Below the pieces are notes generated by a model that saw nothing but the letters and a program-made list of their open reading frames with translations, was not told the DNA's origin and did no database searches. Shown here in pieces: positions 27,036 to 36,383 of a stretch of 64,000 nt of DNA; positions within the stretch are counted from its first letter, which is position 1; each line of letters begins with the position of its first letter. The translations under genes and the position numbers were made by a program. The stretch lies in contig CAZCSV010000004.1 in assembly GCA_964501535.1 (NCBI GenBank), forward strand, positions 197,597-261,596, given 5' to 3'. This stretch comes from FEN-1279 sp964501535. Its GTDB lineage: Bacteria > Bacteroidota > Ignavibacteria > Tepidaquicellales > Tepidaquicellaceae.

Positions 27036-27947
27036 TCATTTAAGAAATTTTCCGAAACGGCTTTTTATTTTTTTCCACCTGCTCTGATAGATTTTGTGGT
27101 AAAAGGTATATTTATCCGCATCTTCGTTAATTTCGACAATATCGGGATGTATTAATTCGGCAACACTGCCGGATTTATTTTCCGAAAGTATATGACCTGA
27201 ATCCCTTGTGTGCGTTGCCTCTTCGCCGAATCCGATATTTGACACAAGGTTAACGTTTGGGATTATGCTCATTCCCTTCCGTTCCCAGACGGTATACACC
27301 CACTGGAAATCCCACGTATCGAGAGCATTATCATAGACAGTCCGGAAGAGTTTCAGCCAGTGGCTTTGCATTTTCCTGTCTGGGAGAATATTTTTTATCA
27401 GATTTTTTTCCCTGAACTCCCCGAAGCTTTTTATTGCGACATCATAGTGATTCCACGCTCTTCTCCATGTAGCCCAGCCCCAGACGTGGCAGAATTTCGA
27501 GAAATAATAGCTTGCTTCGCCGCGTTTCTTCCCGTCCTGGAAGTTCGCCGCACCTATGTGCATAATCCTTTCGTCGTTCCTGTATCTTTCGAGCAGTTCC
27601 TGAGCGAAGGGGAAGAAGGAGTCGTCGAGAATGCAGTCGTCTTCGATAATTATACCCTCTTCCACGTTTTCGAAGAACCAGTTGATGCCTTTCACTACGC
27701 CTTTTTTACAGCCGAGGTTTACATCGCTGAAATTCCTGTGAACCTCGCAGTCCCAGTCGATGCGCCCGATTATTTTTCTTGTCTGCACGCATTTTTCCTC
27801 TTCACCCGGTTTATTCGGACGCGGACCGTCCGCGGAGACAAAGAGCTTTGGGGGTTTTATTTTTCTTATAATTTCAAAGACTCTTTCAGTCGTATCCGGA
27901 CGATTGAAAATAAGAAATAGTATAGGGGTATGGAAATTATCCTGCAA
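27036..27947 (-). CDS. GT-A fold sugar-nucleotide transferase (HlpA-annotated family)
   Basis: 303 residues. The start TPILFLIFNRPDTTERVFEII and the SADGPRPNKPGEEEKC loop are hallmarks of a GT2-like family often labelled hemolytic protein HlpA-like. GIIIEDDCILDDSFF contains the metal-binding EDD. HVWGWATWRRAWNHYD and TWDFQWVYTVW follow. It probably transfers a sugar within the surface-glycan pathway; the haemolysin name has no support here. First gene of the minus-strand operon that continues through GT4, GT2 and FkbM. Confidence 0.8.
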   Translation of the reverse strand: MQDNFHTPILFLIFNRPDTTERVFEIIRKIKPPKLFVSADGPRPNKPGEEEKCVQTRKIIGRIDWDCEVHRNFSDVNLGCKKGVVKGINWFFENVEEGIIIEDDCILDDSFFPFAQELLERYRNDERIMHIGAANFQDGKKRGEASYYFSKFCHVWGWATWRRAWNHYDVAIKSFGEFREKNLIKNILPDRKMQSHWLKLFRTVYDNALDTWDFQWVYTVWERKGMSIIPNVNLVSNIGFGEEATHTRDSGHILSENKSGSVAELIHPDIVEINEDADKYTFYHKIYQSRWKKIKSRFGKFLK

Positions 27948-28150
27948 TAGTTTATTTTTATATTTTATATAAATTTATGATATATTTTATTTTATAAAAA
28001 GGTAAGAATATTTGAGAAATGGCAGATATTTGAAAATTGATGCCATTATACTTATTTCATTTAATATTGACATTCAATAATAAGTTTACTAATATAAACA
28101 ACAATTTATATATGTTCTTATTTATTTTTTAAAAATAAAACAATACTGCA

Positions 28151-30241
28151 ATGAAAACAATTAAATCATTGTTGGTAGCTTTTTTTCTGTTAAACGCAAG
28201 TCTTACCATAAGTCAAACAGGCTGGTTTTCTTTACAACCGGGTACTACAAACTGGATTATTTCTGTAAAATTTTTAAATGAAAATACGGGTTATGCGGCA
28301 GGATGGGGTGGATATATTTCAAAATCTACAAATGGAGGTGGAAATTGGTATTCAATTTCACCGGGAGGTTCTACAGGATGGCAGTCTTGTTTTTTTGTAG
28401 ATATTAATACAGGATGGGTAACTGGTTATGGTGGAGCAATAATAAAAACTACGAACGGAGGACAAAGTTGGACATCACAAGTTAGTAGTACAAGTTCATC
28501 CCTAATGGAATTAAAATTCATTGATTTTAATACAGGTTGGGCTGTAGGATATTCTGGGACAATAATAAAAACTACAAACGGGGGTACAAATTGGATAAGT
28601 CAATATACCGGAACTTCTTATAATTTAACCTCAATTCATTTTGTAAATGGCAACGATGGTTGGGCGGCTGGTGATAATGGAAGGGTATTTAAAACTTCTA
28701 ACGGAGGAACAAATTGGATTACTGTTAATTTGGGCATAAGTAATAATACAGGGAGAATATCTTTTATTTCGGCAAATACAGGTTGGATATCCGGAACAAG
28801 CGGATTGATATTAAAAACCACAAATGGTGGCGGTAGCTGGACATTACAAAACGGTGGAACGTCTAATTACTTAATTATGGCAAATTTTCTGAATGCATCG
28901 ACAGGTTTCATTATAGGTGCATACGGTACAGTATTGAGGACTAATAATGGTGGCGATAATTGGATTGTTCAGACAAGCGGTTCAAGTAATAATTTAAGAG
29001 AAATATATTTGCTAAATGCCAGCACAGGCTGGATAGCAGGGGATAACGGGACGTTATTAAAAACCACCAATGGCGGTATGTCAATGCCTAATCCGCCGCA
29101 ATTAATTTCACCACCGGATAATTCACTCAATCAGTCTTTAACTCCGACTATGATTTGGAGCAATACAGGAGGGGACTATTATAAAATTCAGATTTCAACA
29201 AATCCGACATTTAATGTAATTATAGATTCGGCAACAGTAACATTAACGCAGTATATAGTACCTGCAGGTAAGCTTCAACCTGCTCTTACATATTTCTGGA
29301 GAGTGAACGCAACGAATTCGGTCGGAACAAGCGGGTGGTCGAGCACCTGGAATTTTGCAACATATACAGGTCCTCCCGCACCGGTATTAATTTCACCGCA
29401 AAACGGTGCGATTAATGTTCCATTAACGCCAACTTTCGACTGGAGCGATGTTTCAACTGCGTTATATTATTTAATTCAAATTTCAACAGATTCTTTATTT
29501 AATACTATTACTGACAGTATTACAGTAGTTAGCAGTCAATATTTAATTCCATCGGGAAAACTTAATTCAGGGATATCTTATTTCTGGAGGGTGAAAGCAT
29601 TTAATAATAACGGAGGTGGACCATGGACGACCGTATGGAAATTTACCACTGCCTCAGTACCATCAGCCCCTGTACTTATATTTCCGACTAATGGCATGGT
29701 TGGTGTAAGTCCTACACCCACCCTGGATTGGGATAATGTTCCCACGGCTGTGTATTATAAAGTACAAATCTCAACAGTATCCAATTTTGCCATAATTACC
29801 GACTCAGCAACGGTAGCGACCAGTCAATACTCAGTTCCTTCGGGAAAGCTTCAATTAAATTATACATATTTTTGGAGAGTTAATGCATCCAATACGATGG
29901 GAACAGGGCCATGGTCATCTACCTGGAGATTTACGGTTTCTACAATAGGACTAAGTATTATCAGCAATATAATTCCTGTTGAGTTCAAATTATATCATAA
30001 CTACCCCAATCCTTTCAATCCGGTAACCAAGATTAAATTTGATTTGCCGAAGAAGTCTAAAACAAGTTTAATCGTTTATGATGCACTGGGCAGAACGGTT
30101 GAAACGCTTGTGAATACAGAATTGAGAGAGGGAAGTTACGAATATACATGGTCTGCGGACAAATATAACAGCGGAGTATATTTTGTCAGGATTGTTAGCG
30201 ATAAATTCGTAGAAACCAGAAAAATGGTTTTGCTGAAATAA
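28151..30241 (+). CDS. Secreted YCF48 propeller plus three Fn3-like domains with T9SS sorting domain
   Basis: 696 residues with a signal peptide ending SLTISQ. Residues 25-315 carry seven YCF48/BNR blades (KTTNGGTNWISQ and variants), one propeller. Residues about 316-600 hold three consecutive ~95-residue Fn3/Ig-like units, each starting PxLISPxN and containing W..V..A..YxIQIST...F and a YFWRVxAxN strand. The tail is a T9SS type A domain (LYHNYPNPFNPVTKIKF ... KMVLLK). Exported and surface-located; adhesive or polymer-binding use is only a guess. It sits inside the glycan cluster, but the link may be positional. Confidence 0.88.
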   Translation: MKTIKSLLVAFFLLNASLTISQTGWFSLQPGTTNWIISVKFLNENTGYAAGWGGYISKSTNGGGNWYSISPGGSTGWQSCFFVDINTGWVTGYGGAIIKTTNGGQSWTSQVSSTSSSLMELKFIDFNTGWAVGYSGTIIKTTNGGTNWISQYTGTSYNLTSIHFVNGNDGWAAGDNGRVFKTSNGGTNWITVNLGISNNTGRISFISANTGWISGTSGLILKTTNGGGSWTLQNGGTSNYLIMANFLNASTGFIIGAYGTVLRTNNGGDNWIVQTSGSSNNLREIYLLNASTGWIAGDNGTLLKTTNGGMSMPNPPQLISPPDNSLNQSLTPTMIWSNTGGDYYKIQISTNPTFNVIIDSATVTLTQYIVPAGKLQPALTYFWRVNATNSVGTSGWSSTWNFATYTGPPAPVLISPQNGAINVPLTPTFDWSDVSTALYYLIQISTDSLFNTITDSITVVSSQYLIPSGKLNSGISYFWRVKAFNNNGGGPWTTVWKFTTASVPSAPVLIFPTNGMVGVSPTPTLDWDNVPTAVYYKVQISTVSNFAIITDSATVATSQYSVPSGKLQLNYTYFWRVNASNTMGTGPWSSTWRFTVSTIGLSIISNIIPVEFKLYHNYPNPFNPVTKIKFDLPKKSKTSLIVYDALGRTVETLVNTELREGSYEYTWSADKYNSGVYFVRIVSDKFVETRKMVLLK

Positions 30242-30244
30242 AAA

Positions 30245-30295
30245 TTTTTACCACTAAGTGCACTAATTGTTCTTGGTGGTAAAAAATCTTTTTAC
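30245..30295. terminator. Possible bidirectional terminator between convergent genes
   Basis: TTTTTACCAC (30245-30254) and GTGGTAAAAA (30286-30295) pair perfectly around a 31-base spacer that contains the small palindrome AGTGCACT. It sits just after the stop of the YCF48 gene; the flippase stop codon (30263) falls within the loop. The loop is long, so efficiency is uncertain. Confidence 0.55.
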
Positions 30296-31768
30296 GATAT
30301 TTTTATATACCCAATACCTCTCATTCAAGTCGGGTGAGACTTTCAGCAGTATTATTAATCCCGCATATATTATTACGGCGGCAATGCTTCTGATTAAAAT
30401 ATCCGCGAAAATATTGTTTATAACAGGAATCGCATTTCCAATAAAGTAAGTAACAACCGATACGCCAATCACCAGTAACTGCCTGTAGTTCAGCGGCTGC
30501 ATTTTAAAATTGATTACCAGAAAAAGCCATTTGATAAAATTGAATGTGAAGAAAGATGCAATTGCCGCAAGAGCGGCACCGACTCCGCCGAAGACAGGTA
30601 TCAGGAAATAATTTGCTATAATGCTGACGGTTAAGAGAATAATATTGAACAGCGTATCGAATTTATATTTGCTTGATGTTGCAATTATTTCGGAATTCAA
30701 CCCTACAGCGATATCTATCAGAACAGCAATTCCCACGAAGTAGAATATATTGAAACTATCTATATATTCGGGTTTTTTAAGGAAGTAAAATAAATTGTGC
30801 TTGTTTATTATTACCCCAATGTAAATAAGACATCCGAAAATTAACTGAATAAGAGATGTTCTTTTATATATGTCTGCGATTTGATTTGTATTATTTTCTT
30901 TCCAGCTTGTGGCTATGATTGGTACGGATATTTTGGAAAGCGAGCGCATGGGAACGTAAATCAATGTAGCTATCCTCATATAAATGGTATAAGCACCGAC
31001 GACAGACAGTCCGACCATAGAGCCGAGGAAGAGCGTATCCGCACCGCTCTGTCCGATTATCATCGATGCACTGGAGATGAAAACAAAGCCGCCGTATTTA
31101 AATACTTCGATAAACTTTTTCTTTGATATATCTTTTAAATTTAATCTAAAAGTAAATTCCTTTGAAATGATTATTTGAATTAAAAGGAGTACAGCGCAGA
31201 TAAAATTAATTAAAACGTAAAAGTAGATAAATTGATTGAAGTCAAGGATTTTAAAAATAAACAGAAATATTGCTACAGTTACAAGCAGGCGCAACAGGGC
31301 TTCCTTCAGGAAAGTTGCAAAAGCCGTTTTATAAATTGCTCTTGCAGTCGCTTCAAAAACATTAAACAACAAGGTAAAGAAGCTTAAGGGAATAAGAAGA
31401 AAATAATAATCTACAAATGAAGCTGATTTTTCTATATAGGCGTTAACAATGACGGGTCGTAATACAGCAAACAAAATTGTAGCAATTAGAAAGCCGGAAA
31501 TACCTATTATTAAGATATAAGATAAAAACCCTTTGTGAATTTTATCATCGGTTTTAAAGAAAGGAAAAAACCTGGGAACGGTGCTGACGAGACCTACGGC
31601 TGACAGGTTAGCATATATAACCGAAACGCTGATAATCAGGCTCAGCAATCCGAATTCGTCCGATGTAAAGAATGCCGGGAAAAGAATAATCACATTCAGA
31701 TATCCGAGTGCAACGCCTATATAGGAGAAAATCGAATTTGCGAGCGCTTCTTTTCTAACTATTCCCAA
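30263..31768 (-). CDS. Polysaccharide flippase (Wzx/MATE-like, MOP superfamily)
   Basis: 501 residues with about 12-14 transmembrane helices. It opens RKEALANSIFSYIGVALGYLNVIILFPAFFTSDEFGLLSLI, a typical polysaccharide-biosynthesis (Polysacc_synt) start, followed by GLVSTVPRFFPFF. It would flip lipid-linked glycan repeat units across the inner membrane, the step between the cytoplasmic GT2/GT4/GT9 enzymes and the periplasmic GT-C enzymes nearby. Its start is one base from the stop of the upstream methyltransferase gene. Confidence 0.87.
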   Translation of the reverse strand: MGIVRKEALANSIFSYIGVALGYLNVIILFPAFFTSDEFGLLSLIISVSVIYANLSAVGLVSTVPRFFPFFKTDDKIHKGFLSYILIIGISGFLIATILFAVLRPVIVNAYIEKSASFVDYYFLLIPLSFFTLLFNVFEATARAIYKTAFATFLKEALLRLLVTVAIFLFIFKILDFNQFIYFYVLINFICAVLLLIQIIISKEFTFRLNLKDISKKKFIEVFKYGGFVFISSASMIIGQSGADTLFLGSMVGLSVVGAYTIYMRIATLIYVPMRSLSKISVPIIATSWKENNTNQIADIYKRTSLIQLIFGCLIYIGVIINKHNLFYFLKKPEYIDSFNIFYFVGIAVLIDIAVGLNSEIIATSSKYKFDTLFNIILLTVSIIANYFLIPVFGGVGAALAAIASFFTFNFIKWLFLVINFKMQPLNYRQLLVIGVSVVTYFIGNAIPVINNIFADILIRSIAAVIIYAGLIILLKVSPDLNERYWVYKNIVKRFFTTKNN

Positions 31769-31769
31769 T

Positions 31770-32546
31770 TTATTTTTTTAATTTTTCCAAAATCATTTTA
31801 TAATCATCATCCAGTCTCGATTTGCTTCTCAAGAGAGGACTTATCGCCTGAGCCATATGCGGGAACGAAATAAATTTAAACGCAAAATTATTCTTTTTCT
31901 TTTTTGAAAACAGGTGTAAATTTTTTCCGTTTGTACAGAAATTAAGACCGAATTTTTTCGAAATGATTTCGAGGGATTTTCCCGAATACAGAGCAATATG
32001 CTGGCCGTGGTCGAGTGCGAAATACCACCACTCTTCCGGTTTCGGATAATTTTGCGGAATGAGAAAAGTGCTGAAGAGAATATTATCCGAAAACCTCAGC
32101 ATATTTTCGATTTCTTCCAGGGGACGGTCGAGGTGCTCGAAGACCTCGTAAGCAGTCAGAAGTTCGAATTTGTCCGGGAGCTTTGCCTCGAAGTCTTTTG
32201 CAAAAATATTTTCCGAGTATTTATCCGTCCAGTAAAAATCGAATCCAAGGTCTCTCATAAGTCTCACGAATACGCCGTATCCCGCCCCGTAATCTATGAA
32301 ACGCTGTTTTTTGTCGAAGTGTAGGCTTATTACTGCCTTTGTGATTTTTGATAATTCGATATTGCGTGCAAGGAGTCCGATATCGCTTCGGTTAATCACT
32401 TCCGAATATGCTTCTTCGAGCCAGTAAGGCTCTTCGGTCTGTATGAACCCGCATTCGGGGCATTTGAAATATTGGATTGAATATTTATTCAGTATCTCAG
32501 CGCGTGAGAAAGGTTCGGAATTAGTTGAGCATATTTTACAAATCAT
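31770..32546 (-). CDS. SAM methyltransferase with N-terminal zinc ribbon
   Basis: 258 residues. The first 35 residues contain C3-x2-C6 and C29-x2-C32, a zinc-ribbon layout seen in sugar C-methyltransferases and related Methyltransf_23 proteins. The SAM site is RFIDYGAGYGVFVRLMRDLG, with the post-strand-4 motif ELLTAYEVFEHLDRPLEEI and a distinctive PEEWWYFALDHGQHIALYS segment. It probably modifies a glycan or nucleotide sugar. Coupled to the flippase gene by a one-base gap. Confidence 0.83.
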   Translation of the reverse strand: MICKICSTNSEPFSRAEILNKYSIQYFKCPECGFIQTEEPYWLEEAYSEVINRSDIGLLARNIELSKITKAVISLHFDKKQRFIDYGAGYGVFVRLMRDLGFDFYWTDKYSENIFAKDFEAKLPDKFELLTAYEVFEHLDRPLEEIENMLRFSDNILFSTFLIPQNYPKPEEWWYFALDHGQHIALYSGKSLEIISKKFGLNFCTNGKNLHLFSKKKKNNFAFKFISFPHMAQAISPLLRSKSRLDDDYKMILEKLKK

Positions 32547-32625
32547 ATTTTGGAAACCGGTTTTCTTTTATTTATTTTCCAAGAAGAAAAATTGTGCTTA
32601 AATATTTTTTTGTTTCGGTAAAAAA

Positions 32626-33234
32626 TCAGCCAATTTCAATTCCCAGTACGGCGTCTTTCAGTTTTTTGTCACCGACCTTATAAAAAGGTATTCCCAGTAT
32701 TTCGCAGGAATTAAATGTAATTTTATATCTGAATGTCTTCATCGTATCGCTTTTTTCCGCTTCAAACGAAATCAAGAGGAACTCCGCAAGTTTTTTAGCA
32801 TCTTCTTTTCCGTATGCGAAGCCCGTAAGTTTTGCATTATACTTTTGCGGAGAAGCAACGGGATTTTTTTGCGTGAATGCGGAAGCAATATTTTTGAGGT
32901 TATCCAGCGAGCAGTAAAATGCAGGAATATAAAAAACTATATTTCCCGAGGAGTCCTGCTTTCCTCCGAAGAGGTTCTTAATAAAGCCTCCGGCGGCTGT
33001 ACGCTCGAGTATTTCTACACCGGCTTTCATAAGCCAGAACGGTTTATAGACGATTTCGGAATTGCCGGGAATAGCGGTGGAAGCGAAATTTATTTCTATC
33101 GGCTGTAATTCCCCGTTAACGATTTCGAAGCCGCTTCCGCAGCTTCCGCAGTATGTTACATAGTCGTTTATTTCCACGACAAGACCGCTTCCGCAGTTTT
33201 TGCATTTGATTGCTTCTAATTTAAAATCAGACAT
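32626..33234 (-). CDS. Zinc-ribbon protein, third of three in the SPFH operon
   Basis: 202 residues, no transmembrane helix. A zinc ribbon (C11, C14, C29, C32) leads the protein, followed by a beta-rich domain with EIVYKPFWLMKAGVEI and later NIVFYIPAFYCSLDN. The pattern hhxPhW/F also occurs twice in each of the two upstream zinc-ribbon proteins, so the three are probably paralogues with a repeated small domain. No enzyme motif is visible. Last gene of the operon, 20 bases after the previous stop. I do not recognise a named family; zinc-ribbon proteins of this kind are often mis-annotated as PriA or HypA. Confidence 0.75.
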   Translation of the reverse strand: MSDFKLEAIKCKNCGSGLVVEINDYVTYCGSCGSGFEIVNGELQPIEINFASTAIPGNSEIVYKPFWLMKAGVEILERTAAGGFIKNLFGGKQDSSGNIVFYIPAFYCSLDNLKNIASAFTQKNPVASPQKYNAKLTGFAYGKEDAKKLAEFLLISFEAEKSDTMKTFRYKITFNSCEILGIPFYKVGDKKLKDAVLGIEIG

Positions 33235-33254
33235 AATATTATTTAATAAAAATT

Positions 33255-34400
33255 TTATGAATCATCACTGCTTAAAAGAGAACCCAAAATTGAGCCGACC
33301 GCAACCGATGCAACGGCTGTCTTTGCAATACCTCCGACACCTTCGCCCAGAAAACCCGATATGCTTCCGGAATCTTTAACGAGACTGAAGGTGGATTTTT
33401 CGTCTTCTACAAGTCCTGTACCTTCTTCTATTTCCCCTCCGTATCTGAATTTTTTATAACCCCATGCCATCAAGGCAATTCCCACGAGAAGTGCCACGAT
33501 GTATACGGCGAATGCGGTTTTACCCTGAGCGTATTTAAAAATTTCGAACATAGTAGCGAGGAACATTCCTGCGGCTGTGGCAAATATGCCGACAATGGCT
33601 CTAAAGAGGTTACTGCCCGGTGCTTTTCCGTAGCAGATTGTTCCGTCTTCGCCGTCGACCACAACCTGATAGGTTCTGTTGGCATAAACATAACGGATTA
33701 TCCACAGAGGATAGTAGACAACATTAACGTCGCTTCTTACCAGGTCGAAATGCTCGAATGAAATTCTCGAAAGTGAAGCCGATTTTTTCGAGTCGCTTAC
33801 AAATTTTCCTTTTGCATTTTTCACGATTTCCTCTTCGGAAGAAATAATATTAAAAACCATACCCTGGTGCTGAAGGTCTTCGAATTCCACGGGAAGAATT
33901 TCATCTCCCGTAAGATTTATTTTTCTGACGCCGAGCTCGGCGACATCGCATGCGGGGAAAGTGCTGTCATATGTTCTCTGAACTTTGATTTCCTTGTCTT
34001 CATAAGTCGTCCCGGAGTTCGAGCTTTTCTGCTGTTGTCCGAAAACCCATCCGACAACGTCTGCTCTGACTCTCCAATACGGGATGAAAGTCAGGAAAGC
34101 TTCGTCTATCTTGGAATTTGCCTGTAATCCTTTTGCCTTTGCAAGACCCGAGCCGAGCCACTGACGGGCTTTTTTCACTGCATCGTCGCGGTTGATTTTT
34201 TTCGGGACATAGTATTTGATTGCTCCGCTTTCGCCTTTTGTTACGAGAAGAGTTCCGCAATATTTGCAGTTAAAGGTTCTGAGCCCTTCTTTCAAATCCA
34301 GGGCACCTCCGCAGGAAGGACAAGTGATTCCTTTTATCACCTTTTCCTTTTTCAGTTTAATAGCCTGTGCGGTGGTTTGTGCCGAATTATCCTGTTCCAT
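33255..34400 (-). CDS. Membrane zinc-ribbon protein, second of three in the SPFH operon
   Basis: 381 residues. The zinc ribbon uses C27, C30, C45 and C48 (TCPSCGGALDLKEG and NCKYCGTLL). Two copies of a P-x-W element follow: LTFIPYWRVRADVVG and NVVYYPLWIIRYVYANRTYQVVVDGEDG. Two transmembrane helices (about residues 265-315) come next, with a cytoplasmic tail rich in glycine and small residues (FLGEGVGGIAKTAVASVAVGSILGSLL). The ribbon-then-membrane layout matches YdjG-type partners of PspA/SPFH systems. Function unknown, likely envelope sensing or scaffolding. 29 bases after the upstream stop. Confidence 0.78.
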   Translation of the reverse strand: MEQDNSAQTTAQAIKLKKEKVIKGITCPSCGGALDLKEGLRTFNCKYCGTLLVTKGESGAIKYYVPKKINRDDAVKKARQWLGSGLAKAKGLQANSKIDEAFLTFIPYWRVRADVVGWVFGQQQKSSNSGTTYEDKEIKVQRTYDSTFPACDVAELGVRKINLTGDEILPVEFEDLQHQGMVFNIISSEEEIVKNAKGKFVSDSKKSASLSRISFEHFDLVRSDVNVVYYPLWIIRYVYANRTYQVVVDGEDGTICYGKAPGSNLFRAIVGIFATAAGMFLATMFEIFKYAQGKTAFAVYIVALLVGIALMAWGYKKFRYGGEIEEGTGLVEDEKSTFSLVKDSGSISGFLGEGVGGIAKTAVASVAVGSILGSLLSSDDS

Positions 34401-34429
34401 AATTTATTTTGTTTAAACTCTTTTAAAAA

Positions 34430-35236
34430 TTATACTTTTTTAGCGATAAAGTAAGCGATTAAAATCAGGGGAACGGAAGCAAACCCATACCCGAGAATCT
34501 TTACGAATTCAACCGTAAGCAGAAACTCCCTGTCCATAGAGCCTATAACAAGTGCCAAAATGCTTATCAGCAGATATGCGATGATGCACAGTGCAAACAC
34601 GATTCTGAAAGGTGCTTCACTTTTTGCAGGCCAGAGGTTCGCATATACTTTTCCCGAAGAAGCTTCAACCAGTGCGGTATACTGTTTGTTATTAAAATTG
34701 TAATAAAACTGATAAAACGGAATGTGCACGAGATTTGACGTTGACACCGATTCGAGATTCACGCCTGTATCTTTAAGCCAGCTTTGTGCCGAGTCGAAAA
34801 GTACGTCGGGAGCAATAAACTCGCTTTCGTTGAATTCCTTTTTGTGATATACTTTCAGATTTCCCGCGGGAATATTTATTTTTTTGATTTCCGATATGGA
34901 AGTAGATGTAGCAGGTTGCAGGTAAATGGTTTCTCCCGTTGTTTTATCCGTTTTAAAGTACCACATGGGGAAGTAGTAAAAGGATGTCTGGGAAATCTGT
35001 GCAAGTTTATCGAGGTCTTTCACCTGAAAATTACCCGCCATCCATCTTCTTAGATTTCCCTCGGCTTCTTCTTTTTTAAAGTTCGAATTAATGACGAAGT
35101 GAGATACAATTTTCTTTTTGTCGATATAGATTGCCGAGCCGCAGAATACGCACTCGGTGAATTTTTCATCGATAGGAACTTCATTTTCTCCCGCACACTG
35201 CGGGCATACGATTTTAGACGAGGTAAGTTCGTTCAT
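34430..35236 (-). CDS. Membrane zinc-ribbon protein, first of three in the SPFH operon
   Basis: 268 residues. The zinc ribbon uses C11, C14, C29 and C32 (VCPQCAGENEV, CVFCGSAIYI). The P-x-W elements are FYYFPMWYFKTD and LVHIPFYQFYYNFNNKQYTALVEASSGKVYANLWP; the second closely parallels VVVDGEDGTICYG in the next gene, which supports paralogy. Two C-terminal transmembrane helices (about 207-265) end the protein. It lies 74 bases after the SPFH gene. No catalytic motif is visible. Confidence 0.78.
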   Translation of the reverse strand: MNELTSSKIVCPQCAGENEVPIDEKFTECVFCGSAIYIDKKKIVSHFVINSNFKKEEAEGNLRRWMAGNFQVKDLDKLAQISQTSFYYFPMWYFKTDKTTGETIYLQPATSTSISEIKKINIPAGNLKVYHKKEFNESEFIAPDVLFDSAQSWLKDTGVNLESVSTSNLVHIPFYQFYYNFNNKQYTALVEASSGKVYANLWPAKSEAPFRIVFALCIIAYLLISILALVIGSMDREFLLTVEFVKILGYGFASVPLILIAYFIAKKV

Positions 35237-35310
35237 AATATTATTTATTAATAATACAAAAAATTATTTTGTAAGTAGATTTTTGAACTGCATAGTTTCA
35301 AAATTACTGA

Positions 35311-36315
35311 TTACATTTTTGCAAGCAGTTCTTTTTTCTTAACGTCGAATTCTTCCTGTGTCAAGAGTCCTGCTTCTTTCATTTTACCGAGTTTTTCAAT
35401 AGCACTCATAATTTCGTCGACGGACATCTTAGGAGCCTGCTGTTGCTGTGTTCCGCCCTGTTGTCCCTGGTTCATACCCTGCATTGTTTGTCCCATCATA
35501 TTAGCCATAAGCATACCTGCTCCCATACCAGCACCCAGACCTGCCATTCCGCCGCCGCCTTCATTTTCGGCTGCTTTTTCGAGCGACTGGGCGGCTTTGA
35601 ATTTCATATACGCATCGAGATTTCCTACGGCTCCCATAGAGCTTCTCTCGTTGATTTTTTCCTGAACCTCTTCCGGAGGAACAATTCCCGAGATTATCAA
35701 ATCGGTAAGCTCTATTCCCATCGAGTTAAAGAAATCGGTTACTTCGGATTTAACGCCCGATTCAATCTGGGGGTAAAACTGGCCTAAATCGAAAACGGTT
35801 TTCAGATTTCTTCCCAGAACGGTATTAAGCCTTGAAACGATGCCGTCTCTTAAATAATCCTCGATTTCGTTTGTGGTGAAGAGTCCCTGCGTGGAAACGA
35901 TTTCCATCATAAACAATCTCGGGTCGATAATTCTAATCGAGAATTTACCCGATGCTCTTAACTGCACAAAGGACAATTCCGAGTCGCGGAAGTTTATAGG
36001 AGATTTCGTTCCCCATCTGAGGTCTATGAATTTCTTAAGTGATATGAAATAGACCTGAGCCTGAAAAGGTGAAGTTCCGCCGAACGGAAGGCTGATTAAT
36101 TTGGTCAACAAAGGAATATTCTCGGTAGTAAGCGTGTGTCTTCCCGCCTGGAAGACATCGAGCGCTTTACCGTCCCTGTAAAAAATTGCGGCCTGTGAAT
36201 CCTGAACGATAAGCTGTGTTCCCATTCTGAATGCGGCAGAGCCGTCCTGCGGTTCACGGTGAACCATTGTTTTTCCTGTTTCGTCGAAGAATTGTATTAC
36301 GTCTATTAGTGCCAT
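35311..36315 (-). CDS. SPFH-domain protein with SHOCT tail (YdjI / virion-core-protein-like)
   Basis: 334 residues. The SPFH/band-7-like domain of the YdjI (COG4260) type fills about 1-215: MALIDVIQFFDETGKTMVHREP, then QLIVQDSQAAIFYRDGKALDVFQAGRHTLTTENIPLL and RASGKFSIRIIDPRLF. A glycine/methionine/glutamine-rich linker (about 248-295) leads to a SHOCT domain, KLGKMKEAGLLTQEEFDVKKKELLAKM, at the end. There is no transmembrane helix. In Bacillus, YdjI works with PspA-like YdjF and zinc-ribbon YdjG, which matches the neighbours here. It likely forms membrane-associated oligomers and recruits partners through SHOCT. Confidence 0.87.
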   Translation of the reverse strand: MALIDVIQFFDETGKTMVHREPQDGSAAFRMGTQLIVQDSQAAIFYRDGKALDVFQAGRHTLTTENIPLLTKLISLPFGGTSPFQAQVYFISLKKFIDLRWGTKSPINFRDSELSFVQLRASGKFSIRIIDPRLFMMEIVSTQGLFTTNEIEDYLRDGIVSRLNTVLGRNLKTVFDLGQFYPQIESGVKSEVTDFFNSMGIELTDLIISGIVPPEEVQEKINERSSMGAVGNLDAYMKFKAAQSLEKAAENEGGGGMAGLGAGMGAGMLMANMMGQTMQGMNQGQQGGTQQQQAPKMSVDEIMSAIEKLGKMKEAGLLTQEEFDVKKKELLAKM

Positions 36316-36383
36316 ATATTTTAATGTTAAATGTTAATTATTAATGTTAAATTAAAAACTTTTTACAGAACGAATTTATTCTT

